In this document: positions 7,760 through 17,415 of the stretch, one piece after another
How positions within the stretch are numbered: position 1 is the stretch's first letter
How the letters are laid out: the number at the start of each line of letters is the position of its first letter
Origin: Bacillus taeanensis
GTDB lineage: Bacteria; Bacillota; Bacilli; Bacillales; UBA6769
Assembly: GCF_003318295.1 (NCBI RefSeq)
Contig: NZ_QOCW01000019.1
Span: forward strand, 30,823-94,822
Direction: 5' to 3'
DNA: 64,000 nt
The notes under the pieces: model-generated
Database searches by the model: none
The model's input: the letters and a program-made list of their open reading frames with translations, nothing else
Told to the model about the DNA's origin: nothing
Program-made: the position numbers and the translations under genes

Positions 7760-9385
7760 ATGGAGTTTGAAATTAAATTATCTGTGCAAGAAATTTTGCA
7801 AAATAAACATTTTGGACATACGAAAATAATCGCAGGAAAATCAGGCCTGCTCCGACCTGTCCAATGGGTTCATGTGCTGGAAGTCACCTCTATTGAACAT
7901 CTTTTAAATGGAAATGAACTGATCCTTTCAACAGGAGTTGGGTGGAAAGAGGACAAAGATGCGTTTGTGTCACTCGTTCAAAAGTTTATTGATTCCAACG
8001 CAGCCGGACTTTGCATTGAATTAGGAACGTATATCTCTAAAATCCCGCAGGAAGTGATCGACTTAGCGGATGAAGCTAATTTTCCAATTATTTCTTTCAC
8101 GAAAGAAGTGCGGTTTATTGATATTACACAGGAGATTCATAGCCTTTTAATACAAAAACATTATCAAATTCTTTCTGACCTGGAGAAGTATTCAAATCGC
8201 TTAAATCAATTGCTGCTGTCTGCTACTCCACAGCAAAAAGTGCTCCAGCTTTTACATGAGTATTTAAAAGTGACGGTCGTTTGTATTTCTAATCAAGGAA
8301 AAGTTCAAATTATTTCTAAAAAAGCACCGGACGAACAAGAAAAAATTTTTCAAATGTTAAAAGGGAATGAGATACCTCCACATGTAAATGTTGCTCATCA
8401 ATCTGTACAAGCTTTAGATCAAACGTTTGCAGATTTATTTATTATTTCGGAAGCGGACGTTATTACGGAATTTGAATATTTAATTTTAGACCGCAGTGCG
8501 ATTGCGTTAGCTCAAAGTCTACTACGTGAGTTATATATTGAAGAACAACGAGTGGCGAAAGAAGCGGAATGGGTGAGCTGTTGGCTTGAAGGAAGACATA
8601 GTAATGAACAAATTCATCGCTATCTGTCCGAACTTGAACCTACTCTCACTCCAAATGGAGCGACGGTTTTAGTCTTTAAAGCTAATAATCTCGATAAAAT
8701 AATGTCAGAATTTACTTATTTTAAAATCTATTTCCGTTCTATTTTTGAAAAACGCGGTATCTTTCTGTTATCTTCTATCCAAAAAAATCAAATGGTTTTT
8801 ATCCTGCTCAACAGTTGGAAAACGGATGAGTTTAAGCGTAGGGTGCAGGAAGGGATCGAGTCTTTAAAGAATTCTGACTTTATAAAAAAGCAAAAACTTT
8901 CTGATCTTGAATTTAGCGTCGGGAAATTTGTTACTAATTTAAGTGAGGTAAAAAGTAGTTACCATACCGCAAAAGAAACATTAAACATTCGCGAAAAAAT
9001 GCCAAATGAACTGATTAGTTATTTTTATGAAGATTTATATATTTTCCGCCTTGTGTTAGCGGCTAATGAACAAGGAGTTCTTAGTGAATTCATTTCTGAT
9101 TATTTAGGTCCTGTCTTATCACATGATCAGGAAAGCAATGGAGAATTGTTAAAAACATTAAAAATTTATTTGCAGTGTAAAGGTGCAAAAAAAGAAACAG
9201 CTGAACACCTCCACATTGTGCGCCAGACTCTTTATCATCGCCTTGAAAAATTGTATCAACTAATCGGAAAAGACTTTATGGAGCCGTATAAACGTCAAGC
9301 TATTGAAGCGGCGATTTCTGCCTATGAATATACGTCTGCATCTAAGGCATCACCTGAATATACTGCTATCTCTAAAACATCATAA
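7760..9385 (+). CDS. PucR-family transcriptional activator
   Basis: The 541-residue regulator has an N-terminal PucR-type ligand domain (residues 8-130: VSVQEILQN..., WVHVLEVTSIEHLLNGNELILSTG), a middle region with the GGDEF-like fold of this family, and a C-terminal HTH_30 domain (about 465-515: LLKTLKIYLQCKGAKKETAEHLHIVRQTLYHRLEKL). Members activate purine, amino-acid or polyamine catabolic genes. It starts after AGGGGG and ends before a short hairpin terminator. It is the only activator of this type in the island and sits at its head, so it is the best candidate to bind the 18-bp box found in front of five transcription units. Confidence 0.9.
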   Translation: MEFEIKLSVQEILQNKHFGHTKIIAGKSGLLRPVQWVHVLEVTSIEHLLNGNELILSTGVGWKEDKDAFVSLVQKFIDSNAAGLCIELGTYISKIPQEVIDLADEANFPIISFTKEVRFIDITQEIHSLLIQKHYQILSDLEKYSNRLNQLLLSATPQQKVLQLLHEYLKVTVVCISNQGKVQIISKKAPDEQEKIFQMLKGNEIPPHVNVAHQSVQALDQTFADLFIISEADVITEFEYLILDRSAIALAQSLLRELYIEEQRVAKEAEWVSCWLEGRHSNEQIHRYLSELEPTLTPNGATVLVFKANNLDKIMSEFTYFKIYFRSIFEKRGIFLLSSIQKNQMVFILLNSWKTDEFKRRVQEGIESLKNSDFIKKQKLSDLEFSVGKFVTNLSEVKSSYHTAKETLNIREKMPNELISYFYEDLYIFRLVLAANEQGVLSEFISDYLGPVLSHDQESNGELLKTLKIYLQCKGAKKETAEHLHIVRQTLYHRLEKLYQLIGKDFMEPYKRQAIEAAISAYEYTSASKASPEYTAISKTS

Positions 9386-9395
9386 TTTTTTAAAG

Positions 9396-9419
9396 AAACC
9401 CTTTACTTGGGTTTTTTTT
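9396..9419 (+). terminator. Short terminator after the PucR-type gene
   Basis: A 6-bp stem AAACCC / GGGTTT with a 7-nt loop runs directly into a T-tract. Confidence 0.6.
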
Positions 9420-9582
9420 GTACTTTAAGAAAGTTTACCTTTATTTAAAAAGGATTAAAGTGTAAGAAAAACTAAGGCTTTCGCTAAAAAACTTGGCGAC
9501 AAGACAAGTTCTTCTAATAGTACATCTTGTAAATAGTTAGATAGGTTATCACTCATCATGTAGAAAAAAAACGCAAATTATT

Positions 9583-9625
9583 TTACACAGTGTCTAATGA
9601 GGAAAAGTTTTCTGACAACTATAAT
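9583..9625 (+). promoter_or_regulatory. PucR-type box with -10: promoter of mmsA
   Basis: TTACACAGTGTCTAATGA (9583-9600) is followed by TATAAT at 9620-9625, the standard 37-bp register. The box covers the -35 position, which itself has no consensus hexamer. Confidence 0.7.
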
Positions 9626-9669
9626 GAGTTCAAAGAGTTGTTATCCTTTCAAAAACAGGAGGTTTTACA

Positions 9670-11127
9670 ATGGAATTAACACAAACTGTGCAAACATTAA
9701 AAAACTATATCGGTGGACAATGGGTAGAATCAACAAGTGACAAAATTGAAGAAGTACCAAACCCGGCAACAGGTGAAGTAATCGCTCGCGTGCCGATTTC
9801 CTCTCGCGAAGATTTAGATCACGCTGTTGCGACTGCGGAAGAGGCATTCAAAAAGTGGAGAAAAGTTGCTGTCCCTAAACGTGCCCGTATTTTATTCAAA
9901 TACCAACAGCTGCTCGTTGAGAATTGGGATGAATTAGCGAAGCTTGTTACATTAGAAAACGGTAAAAGTTATGATGAAGCATACGGAGAAGTGCTGCGCG
10001 GTATTGAATGTGTGGAATTTGCCGCAAATGCGCCAACTTTAATAATGGGTCAGCAGCTTCCGGATATTGCAACAGGTGTTGAATCAGGAATGTACCGTTA
10101 TCCAATCGGAGTAATTAGCGGGATTACACCGTTTAACTTTCCAATGATGGTACCATGTTGGATGTTCCCGCTTGCGATCGCATGCGGAAACACATTTGTG
10201 TTAAAACCATCTGAACGAACACCGCTACTTGCTAATCGTTTAGCAGAACTATTTAAAGAAGCCGGACTTCCGGATGGCGTATTAAACATTGTGCATGGCG
10301 CCCATGATGTGGTAAATGGCATTTTGGAAAATGAAGATGTGAAGGCTGTATCTTTCGTTGGTTCGCAGCCTGTCGCTGAGTATGTATACAGAACAGCAGC
10401 AGCGAACGGCAAACGTGTTCAAGCGCTTGCGGGAGCGAAAAACCATTCGATCGTTATGCCGGATGCTGACTTAGATAATACGGTAAGCAATATTATTGGT
10501 GCTGCATTTGGATCTGCAGGTGAACGTTGTATGGCCGCTTCGGTTGTCGTTGCAGTTGGAGATGTTGCCGACGAATTAGTAAGCCGACTGAAACAAGCAG
10601 CCGATGACATTAAGATCGGTAACGGAATGGATAAAGGCGTATTCCTTGGCCCGGTTATTCGCGATTCCCATAAAGAACGTACGATTAGCTATATTGAAAC
10701 AGGTGAAAAAGAGGGAGCTTCTCTTATTCGCGATGGAAGAAAAGATGCAGCGAATGAGCAGGGATACTTCGTAGGTCCTACACTGTTTGACAACGTTCAA
10801 CCTGATATGAAAATTTGGCAGGATGAAATTTTTGCTCCTGTGTTAGCGATTGTACGAGTGGAAAACTTAGAGGAAGCAATCGCGCTTACAAATAAATCTG
10901 AATTTGCAAATGGAGCATGCTTATATACGGACAGTGCGAATGCAATCCGTCAATTCCGTGAAGAAATAGATGCAGGTATGCTTGGAGTGAATCTTGGAGT
11001 TCCTGCTCCAATGGCATTTTTCCCATTCTCAGGTTATAAAAGATCGTTCTATGGTGATCTTCATGCAAACGGAAAAGACGGGGTAGAATTCTATACTCGT
11101 AAGAAAATGCTTACAGCTCGTTATTAG
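9670..11127 (+). CDS. mmsA: CoA-acylating methylmalonate/malonate-semialdehyde dehydrogenase
   Basis: The 485-residue enzyme belongs to the CoA-dependent branch of the aldehyde dehydrogenases. The catalytic Cys lies in [12 protein letters not shown], and the usual general-base ELGG motif is replaced by [17 protein letters not shown], which is diagnostic of MmsA/IolA. It converts malonate semialdehyde or methylmalonate semialdehyde with CoA and NAD to acetyl-CoA or propionyl-CoA plus CO2. A good AGGAGG site precedes the ATG. Followed 34 bp later by an omega-aminotransferase that would make malonate semialdehyde from beta-alanine, it forms a two-gene operon. It could equally serve the last step of inositol breakdown, since no iolA is seen near iolC. 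Confidence 0.92.
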   Translation: MELTQTVQTLKNYIGGQWVESTSDKIEEVPNPATGEVIARVPISSREDLDHAVATAEEAFKKWRKVAVPKRARILFKYQQLLVENWDELAKLVTLENGKSYDEAYGEVLRGIECVEFAANAPTLIMGQQLPDIATGVESGMYRYPIGVISGITPFNFPMMVPCWMFPLAIACGNTFVLKPSERTPLLANRLAELFKEAGLPDGVLNIVHGAHDVVNGILENEDVKAVSFVGSQPVAEYVYRTAAANGKRVQALAGAKNHSIVMPDADLDNTVSNIIGAAFGSAGERCMAASVVVAVGDVADELVSRLKQAADDIKIGNGMDKGVFLGPVIRDSHKERTISYIETGEKEGASLIRDGRKDAANEQGYFVGPTLFDNVQPDMKIWQDEIFAPVLAIVRVENLEEAIALTNKSEFANGACLYTDSANAIRQFREEIDAGMLGVNLGVPAPMAFFPFSGYKRSFYGDLHANGKDGVEFYTRKKMLTARY

Positions 11128-11160
11128 AAAAGGGATGGAATACAACCATTAAAGAATAGA

Positions 11161-12516
11161 ATGGGGTTGAGTATTGTGCAAACAACACAACAAACACAAA
11201 GCTTGCAGCAAACAGATAAAAAATATCTTTGGCATGCAATGAGAGGAGCAAATCCTCATCAAGCCAATTTAATTATTAAAGAAGCAGAAGGCGCATGGGT
11301 AACAGATATTGATGGAAATCGTTATTTAGACGGGATGTCAGGTCTTTGGTGTGTAAATGTTGGCTATGGCCGTAAAGAGCTTGCGGAAGCGGCTTATGAA
11401 CAGCTGAAAGAAATGCCGTACTTTCCTTTATCACAAAGTCACATTCCGGCGATTAAATTAGCAGAAAAATTAAATGAGTGGCTCGGTGATGAGTACGTTA
11501 TTTTCTTTTCGAACAGCGGCTCAGAAGCGAATGAGACAGCGTTTAAAATTGCCCGTCAATATCATCATCAAAAAGGTGATCACAACCGCTATAAATTTAT
11601 TTCGCGTTATCGTGCGTATCATGGGAATTCAATGGGAGCTCTTGCAGCAACAGGACAAGCACAGCGAAAGTATAAATATGAACCGCTTGGACAAGGGTTT
11701 CTGCATGTAGCACCGCCTGATACGTATCGCAATCCAGATGATGTTCATACACTGGAGAGTGCTGATGAAATCGATCGTGTGATGACATGGGAATTAAGCC
11801 AAACGGTAGCAGGCGTCATTATGGAACCGATTATTACGGGCGGCGGAATTTTAATACCTCCTGATGGCTACATGGCAAAAGTAAAAGAAATTTGTGAAAA
11901 GCACGGCGCGCTGCTTATTTCTGACGAAGTGATCTGCGGATTTGGCCGCACTGGAAAACCGTTTGGGTTTATGAACTATGATGTAAAACCAGATATTATT
12001 ACAATGGCCAAAGGCATTACAAGTGCCTATCTTCCGCTGTCAGCGACAGCAGTAAAAAGAGAAATTTATGAAGCATATACAGGCAGTGACGATTATGATC
12101 GCTTCCGTCATGTTAATACGTTTGGCGGAAATCCGGCGGCCTGCGCGCTGGCTTTGAAGAATTTAGAAATTATGGAAAATGAAAAGCTGATTGAACGCTC
12201 GAAAGAACTGGGCGAACGATTATTACGTGAACTAGAAGAAATCAAGGATCATCCAAATGTAGGCGATGTGCGAGGTAAAGGTCTTCTTTTAGGAATTGAA
12301 TTAGTGGAAAATAAAGAAACAAAAGAACCGGCGGCCGTTGAAAAATTAAACAAAGTCATTGCAGCTTGTAAAGAAAAAGGCCTGATTATCGGCAAAAATG
12401 GTGATACCGTTGCAGGTTATAATAATATTTTGCAGCTTTCTCCTCCATTAAGTATTACAGAAGATGATTTTAGCTTTATTGTAAATACGTTAAAAGAAAG
12501 TATCTTTCAATTGTAG
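11161..12516 (+). CDS. Class III omega-aminotransferase (YhxA-like, beta-alanine:pyruvate type)
   Basis: The 451-residue PLP enzyme is very close in sequence pattern to Bacillus YhxA (LDGMSGLWCVNVGYGRKEL, FFSNSGSEANETAFKIARQYH, AKGITSAYLPLSA with the PLP lysine). Enzymes of this class move the amino group of beta-alanine or other omega-amino acids to pyruvate, giving a semialdehyde and L-alanine. Downstream of mmsA this gives a complete beta-alanine route when combined with alanine dehydrogenase at 22389. The start could be the ATG at 11161 or the GTG at 11176; the latter has GGGGTTGAG in front. The substrate is inferred from context. Confidence 0.88.
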   Translation: MGLSIVQTTQQTQSLQQTDKKYLWHAMRGANPHQANLIIKEAEGAWVTDIDGNRYLDGMSGLWCVNVGYGRKELAEAAYEQLKEMPYFPLSQSHIPAIKLAEKLNEWLGDEYVIFFSNSGSEANETAFKIARQYHHQKGDHNRYKFISRYRAYHGNSMGALAATGQAQRKYKYEPLGQGFLHVAPPDTYRNPDDVHTLESADEIDRVMTWELSQTVAGVIMEPIITGGGILIPPDGYMAKVKEICEKHGALLISDEVICGFGRTGKPFGFMNYDVKPDIITMAKGITSAYLPLSATAVKREIYEAYTGSDDYDRFRHVNTFGGNPAACALALKNLEIMENEKLIERSKELGERLLRELEEIKDHPNVGDVRGKGLLLGIELVENKETKEPAAVEKLNKVIAACKEKGLIIGKNGDTVAGYNNILQLSPPLSITEDDFSFIVNTLKESIFQL

Positions 12517-12558
12517 TTGTGAAGCTGTGAAATAGGAGTTAATGAATAGATTAATTAA

Positions 12559-12590
12559 AAAACGATGGGGGATTTTCCTCATCGTTTTTT
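12559..12590 (+). terminator. Terminator after the mmsA-aminotransferase operon
   Basis: AACGATGGGG / CCTCATCGTT form a stem with a short loop, and TTTTTT follows. Confidence 0.8.
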
Positions 12591-12740
12591 ATATACTATG
12601 ATGTAAAAAACTGCGCGTTATTCAAACGGGTGATTTACTAATTGAGCTGTTGGAGTCATAAAAGAGAGGTTTTTTCTCTCCCTTAAAAAGGACAAAGCTT
12701 TATTTTAAATTCTCATGTAAAATGATTAGATAGCAATCTT

Positions 12741-12783
12741 TAACACTATGTCTAATGAGATGATGATGAAAAACTATTATATT
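12741..12783 (+). promoter_or_regulatory. PucR-type box with -10: promoter of the AGCS symporter
   Basis: The box TAACACTATGTCTAATGA (12741-12758) precedes TATATT at 12778-12783 in the same 37-bp register. This copy deviates in the first half of the box, while GTCTAATGA is exact. The rest of the 337-bp gap from 12517 holds the terminator and a small GAGAG...CTCTC hairpin at about 12663. Confidence 0.65.
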
Positions 12784-12853
12784 TAAATTAGCAAAACATT
12801 TCTGAATATTTAGAGTTCATGATAAAAAATTCGTTGTAGGATGGTGAAGCTTA

Positions 12854-14338
12854 ATGCAATCAGTTGTCAATTGGTTGAATGGGATCGTTTGGAGTTCTGC
12901 ATTAGTCTATCTTATTTTAGGGGTAGGACTATTTTACTCAATCACTACTCGTTTTTTCCAAATCAGGCATCTTAAAGAGATGGTAAAACTAACATTTAAA
13001 GGTGATAGTTCTGAAGCTGGCGTTTCTTCTTTCCAAGCCTTATCGATGTCAGTTGGAAGTAGGGTCGGAATTGGTAATATTGCAGGTGTTGCAACAGCGA
13101 TTGCTTATGGTGGTCCGGGGGCAATCTTTTGGATGTGGGTAATGGCGTTTTTCTCAGCGGGTACTTCATTTGTAGAAACAACGCTTGCACAAGTATATAA
13201 AAGTAAACAAGATGGCCAATACCGAGGCGGGTCCCCTTATTACATAGGAAAGGGCCTAAAACTAGAATGGTATGCCGTGTTATTCGCTGTTGTAACAATG
13301 GTTTCAATGGCTGTTCTTGTACCGAGCATACAAGTAAATACAATTGCTCTTTCGATGGAAAGTGCGTTTGGTATTAATCCTTTAGTTACTGGATTTATTC
13401 TTGTTATCATGCTTGGAGCAGTTATTTTTGGGAGCGTTAAACGAATTGCAAACACTGCACAAATAGTAGTGCCTTTTATGGCGATCGGTTATATACTCGT
13501 TTGTGCCTTTGTTTTAATTACAAATCTTTCACAATTACCAGGTGTGATCGTACTGATCTTTTCAAGTGCCTTCAGTGCAGATGCTACTTTTGGTGGACTG
13601 ATTGGTTCAGCAATTTCTTGGGGCGTACAGCGCGGTGCTTTTTCAAATGCTGCAGGGTTCGGTAGTGAAACATTTGAAAGTGGGGCTGCAGAAGTATCTC
13701 ATCCAGCTAAACAAGGGTTAGTTCAAGCCTTTTCTGTTTATGTTGATACGTTAATTTTATGTTCTGCAACCGCATTCATGATTCTTGTAACAGGCATGTA
13801 CAATGTCGAATCCCCGAGCGGCTCGTCCATTGTAAATAATGTCGGTGAAGTTGAACCTGGTTCCATTTACTCTCAGATGGCAGTTGAATCGGTATTACCT
13901 GGATTTGGAGCGCCTTTTGTTGCGCTAGCGATTTTCTTCTTTGCTTTTACGAGTCTTATCACGTATTCTTACAAAGCAGAAACAAGTCTTGCTTTTATTA
14001 ATCGCAATCGAAAAGTAAAGGTAACATGGCCGCTAAATGTGTTAAAGGTAGCTCTTTTAGTTGTTGTTCTCTACAGCAGTACGAATTCTGCGGGCCTCGC
14101 ATGGTCGTTCGGAGACTTAGGATTTGGAATTATGACGTGGTTAAATCTTATTGCAATCTTATTTTTAACAAAACCTGCATTAAAAGTATTAAAAGATTAT
14201 GAAACCCAGAAAAAAGCAGGAAAAGATCCTGTATTCAAGCCTTCCAATGTAGGTATTAAAGGAGCAGATTTTTGGGAAGAGGAATATAAGGAAACGCCGA
14301 GCCATTTATCGAAAGAAAGAAAATCTGTACCTATGTAA
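12854..14338 (+). CDS. Alanine/glycine:cation symporter (AGCS family)
   Basis: The 494-residue polytopic membrane protein has the AGCS hallmark GIGNIAGVATAIAYGGPGAIFWMW at about residues 75-98 and further conserved motifs (GAFSNAAGFGSETFESGAAEVSHPAKQG). These proteins import alanine, glycine or related amino acids with Na+. It is a single-gene unit with its own PucR-type promoter and a terminator at 14373. It is probably the uptake system for the amino acid used by this island. One detail is odd: the family usually has GTGNI(A/V)GV, while here it is GIGNIAGV. This may reflect a changed substrate preference, which is inference. Confidence 0.9.
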   Translation: MQSVVNWLNGIVWSSALVYLILGVGLFYSITTRFFQIRHLKEMVKLTFKGDSSEAGVSSFQALSMSVGSRVGIGNIAGVATAIAYGGPGAIFWMWVMAFFSAGTSFVETTLAQVYKSKQDGQYRGGSPYYIGKGLKLEWYAVLFAVVTMVSMAVLVPSIQVNTIALSMESAFGINPLVTGFILVIMLGAVIFGSVKRIANTAQIVVPFMAIGYILVCAFVLITNLSQLPGVIVLIFSSAFSADATFGGLIGSAISWGVQRGAFSNAAGFGSETFESGAAEVSHPAKQGLVQAFSVYVDTLILCSATAFMILVTGMYNVESPSGSSIVNNVGEVEPGSIYSQMAVESVLPGFGAPFVALAIFFFAFTSLITYSYKAETSLAFINRNRKVKVTWPLNVLKVALLVVVLYSSTNSAGLAWSFGDLGFGIMTWLNLIAILFLTKPALKVLKDYETQKKAGKDPVFKPSNVGIKGADFWEEEYKETPSHLSKERKSVPM

Positions 14339-14372
14339 AAGTAGTTATTAATAGATGAATATTACTTATTTT

Positions 14373-14409
14373 GAACAGACGATTCTTTGAATTGTCTGTT
14401 CTTTTTTTA
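14373..14409 (+). terminator. Terminator after the AGCS symporter
   Basis: The stem GAACAGACGATTC / GAATTGTCTGTTC with a tiny loop is followed by a run of T. Confidence 0.8.
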
Positions 14410-14502
14410 TGCAGCATTCTCTCATACCAGCAGATAAAAGGACATTGTGACTATAAAAGTACGATTTCTTTCAATGATGTTAAATAAATAAGGCGATACA
14501 TT

Positions 14503-14545
14503 TTACACACTGTCCAATGAAGAACAGTTACAGCTGATGTATCTT
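14503..14545 (+). promoter_or_regulatory. PucR-type box with -10: promoter of the ALDH-FAD-DapA operon
   Basis: TTACACACTGTCCAATGA (14503-14520) is followed by TATCTT at 14540-14545, again 37 bp from box start to -10. Confidence 0.65.
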
Positions 14546-14613
14546 TAAATTAGTTGATAATTAAAAAATTCTAAATTTTAAAACTCTAGTGGAAAGATGA
14601 AGAGGTGATCGCA

Positions 14614-16134
14614 ATGCTTTTACAAAAAGAAGAGATTCAATCCGTTTTAGTTAGCAATAGTATTACTCAAAAAATGTATATTAACGGCGAGTGGGTACTA
14701 AGTGAATCAAATCAAACAAAAGAAGTCATTAATCCGGCAAATGGGGAAGTCATCGGAACATTAACTGATGGATCAGTAGAGGATACAAAAAAGGCAATTG
14801 AAGCTGCACGAAAAGCATTTTATGACAATGGCTGGATGAACAGCAGAGCGAGAGATCGTGCCGAGCTTCTTCTTAAAGTTTCCAATAAACTAGAAGAAAG
14901 AAAAGAAGAATTTGCTTATTTAGATACATTGGATAATGGAAAAACATTAAGAGAATCATTGGCTGATGTAGAAGATGCAGTCAATCAATTACGTTATTAT
15001 GCGGGACTTGCGACAAAACCGCACGGTCAAACTTATGATGTGCCGGATGATATTCAAGCAATGGTTGTTCGTGAACCAATTGGTGTTGTTGGAATTATCG
15101 TACCATGGAACTATCCGTTAGTAATGGCAAATCAAAAAATTGCTGCTGCTCTTGCTGCAGGCTGCACAGTAATCGTAAAGCCGGCTCAACAAACATCGCT
15201 TTCTGTTATTCGCTTGTTTGAGATTATTGATGAAGTAGGCTTCCCGCCTGGTGTCGCTAACTTAGTGTTAGGTTCAGGACGTACAGTTGGATCAGAATTA
15301 GTGGCAAACCCTGATGTGGATAAAATCTCTTTTACAGGCGGTACCGATACAGGAATTAAGCTAATGAAGTCGGCCGCTGATACAGTGAAAAAGATTAGCC
15401 TGGAATTAGGCGGAAAGTCTCCTAATATTGTTTTTGCAGACGCAGATTTTGAAGCAGCTGTTGATTATGCACTATTTGCTATTTTTGCAAATCAAGGTCA
15501 AGTATGTTCAGCCGGATCTCGTCTTGTATTAGAAGAAAGTTTATATGAAAAGTTTGTACCTGAATTAGTCAAACGCGCGAAGCAGATTAAAGTAGGGCCA
15601 GGTTGGGAAGATGGCGTTGAAATGGGACCGCTCGTTTCAGAAGATCATATGAACACTGTGCTTGATTATATTGAGATTGGCAAAAATGAAGGAGCGACCC
15701 TGCTTTGCGGTGGTAATCGCATTGTTGAAGGAGAGTTTGCAAAGGGTTATTATGTGGAGCCTACAATCTTTGGCGATACAACACCGAACATGCGAATTGT
15801 TCAAGAAGAGATTTTCGGTCCGGTTTTAGCTATTCAAACATTCAAAACTGAAGAAGAAGCGATTGAGTTAGCAAATGGTACTGCTTTTGGTTTAGCAGGT
15901 GCTGTGTTCACAAATGACGGTGCGAAAGCGCAGCGTGTGATTCGCCAATTACGCGCAGGAATTACGTGGATCAATACGTATCATCCAACATTTAATGAAG
16001 CGCCTTGGGGTGGATATAAGCAAAGCGGCATTGGAAGAGATTTAGGAACATACGGTTTTGAAGAGTATTTAGAAACAAAGCAAATTAACATCAACCTTAA
16101 CGTACAACCATCAGGGTTTTTTGAAGGGAAATAA
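14614..16134 (+). CDS. NAD(P)-dependent aldehyde dehydrogenase (betaine/semialdehyde type)
   Basis: This ALDH of about 506 residues has the general-base Glu in LELGGKSPN and the catalytic Cys in ANQGQVCSAGSR, with cofactor-binding FTGGTDTG. The ATG at 14614 is preferred because AGAGGTGA lies just upstream; a GTG three codons earlier has no site of its own. It heads an operon with an FAD amino-acid dehydrogenase and a DapA-family enzyme. In the known hydroxyproline pathway the analogous enzyme oxidises 2-oxoglutarate semialdehyde, so a similar semialdehyde is a likely substrate. Betaine-aldehyde-like activity is also possible from sequence alone. Confidence 0.85.
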   Translation: MLLQKEEIQSVLVSNSITQKMYINGEWVLSESNQTKEVINPANGEVIGTLTDGSVEDTKKAIEAARKAFYDNGWMNSRARDRAELLLKVSNKLEERKEEFAYLDTLDNGKTLRESLADVEDAVNQLRYYAGLATKPHGQTYDVPDDIQAMVVREPIGVVGIIVPWNYPLVMANQKIAAALAAGCTVIVKPAQQTSLSVIRLFEIIDEVGFPPGVANLVLGSGRTVGSELVANPDVDKISFTGGTDTGIKLMKSAADTVKKISLELGGKSPNIVFADADFEAAVDYALFAIFANQGQVCSAGSRLVLEESLYEKFVPELVKRAKQIKVGPGWEDGVEMGPLVSEDHMNTVLDYIEIGKNEGATLLCGGNRIVEGEFAKGYYVEPTIFGDTTPNMRIVQEEIFGPVLAIQTFKTEEEAIELANGTAFGLAGAVFTNDGAKAQRVIRQLRAGITWINTYHPTFNEAPWGGYKQSGIGRDLGTYGFEEYLETKQININLNVQPSGFFEGK

Positions 16135-16171
16135 AAGAAGATAAACGATACTTTCTTAGAGGAGATTACAA

Positions 16172-17365
16172 ATGAAAAGTTTTGATGTAATTGTCATTGG
16201 AGCTGGTGTAATCGGATCTAGCGTCGCCTATCATTTGGCAAAAAAGGGGCTCGAAGTGGCATTAATTGAAAAAGGCGGGGTTGCCTCAGGCACTTCGAGC
16301 AGATGTGACGCAGTTGCCTTAATTTGTGATAAAAAGCCTGGTATTGATACTGAAATAGGCTATGCAAGTATTCAGCTTTTTAAACAATTAGCCAAGGAAT
16401 TTTCGGTCGATTTTGAGTTTGCTTCACGAGGAAGTTTATATGTTTGTGAAACAGAAAAAGAACTGGAAATTGCCAAAGGTTATGTTTCTCAACAAGCGAA
16501 AGACGGTTATGACATGCGCATGGTTGACAGTCGTGAATTGAAGGAAATTGAACCGTATTTAGCTGATGATTTAGCAGGTGGGATATGGACAGAAGTAGAT
16601 TCGTCGATGAATCCATATAAATTATGTTATGCGTTTGTTGAGGAAGGAAAAAAGCTCGGCTTGAAAGTTTATGACTATCATGCTGTACAGGATATTACAC
16701 TCGATGCTAAAGGAAGAGTTGAAAGTGTTGTAACAGACCAAGGCACTCTTAAAACAAAAAGAATAGTGAATTGTGCCGGTGTATGGTCGCCTAAAATAGC
16801 AGAAATGGTCGGAGTTCATATACCGATTAAACCAAGAAAAGGCATGGTATTAATATCCGAGAAAACGCCGTTTAAGGTAGCGAGTCAAAAAGTTCATGAA
16901 TTCGGATATATGTTATCGAAATTCGAAGATATTCAATTCAAAAGAAATGTAAGTGAATTAGTTGAAAAGCATAATGTCGCTTTTACGATTGAACCGACTG
17001 ATGCACATAACTTTTTAGTAGGCGGGCACCGCGCTTTTAAAGGCTATGACATTCGTTCAGAAATTGAAGTTATACGTGCCATTGCAGAGAGGGCAATTCG
17101 CTTCCTGCCGGTATTAAAAGAAATTAACTGTATAAGAGCTTATGCAGGAGTAAGGCCATGGGTGGAAGATCACCTTCCAATTGTGTCAGAAGTGGAAGAA
17201 GTACCTGGATTCTTTATTGCCAGCGGACATGAAGGAGATGGAATTAGTATGTCTCCTATTACAGGAAGAATGGTAGCCCAGCTCATTACGGGCGAGCCAA
17301 CAGATTTTAATATTGATAAGTTGAATTTTTCTAGGTACCAGAACAAAAAAGCTGTCAGTCTCTAA
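16172..17365 (+). CDS. FAD-dependent amino-acid dehydrogenase subunit (DAO fold, OoxB/HcnC/LhpB-like)
   Basis: The 397-residue DAO-family flavoprotein has an N-terminal dinucleotide motif (VIVIGAGVIGSSVAYHLAKKG, residues 5-25), the adjacent GVASGTSSRCDA, and a C-terminal FAD segment GFFIASGHEGDGISMSP. It resembles the substrate-oxidising subunit of multi-component dehydrogenases such as opine oxidase B, D-hydroxyproline dehydrogenase beta and HcnC. These work with a second FAD protein and [2Fe-2S] subunits, and all of those are encoded at 19566-21378 in the same direction. It would oxidise a secondary or D-amino acid to an imine and pass electrons to the other subunits. The substrate is unknown. 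Confidence 0.85.
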   Translation: MKSFDVIVIGAGVIGSSVAYHLAKKGLEVALIEKGGVASGTSSRCDAVALICDKKPGIDTEIGYASIQLFKQLAKEFSVDFEFASRGSLYVCETEKELEIAKGYVSQQAKDGYDMRMVDSRELKEIEPYLADDLAGGIWTEVDSSMNPYKLCYAFVEEGKKLGLKVYDYHAVQDITLDAKGRVESVVTDQGTLKTKRIVNCAGVWSPKIAEMVGVHIPIKPRKGMVLISEKTPFKVASQKVHEFGYMLSKFEDIQFKRNVSELVEKHNVAFTIEPTDAHNFLVGGHRAFKGYDIRSEIEVIRAIAERAIRFLPVLKEINCIRAYAGVRPWVEDHLPIVSEVEEVPGFFIASGHEGDGISMSPITGRMVAQLITGEPTDFNIDKLNFSRYQNKKAVSL

Positions 17366-17415
17366 AGTGAATGAATATGAAAGTTAAAATAATCGGTTAA
17401 TAATAGGAGGAATAG

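Noticed and set aside
12663..12681. GAGAG...CTCTC hairpin before the AGCS gene as a second terminator
   Set aside because: Only a 5-bp stem, and no T-run follows.
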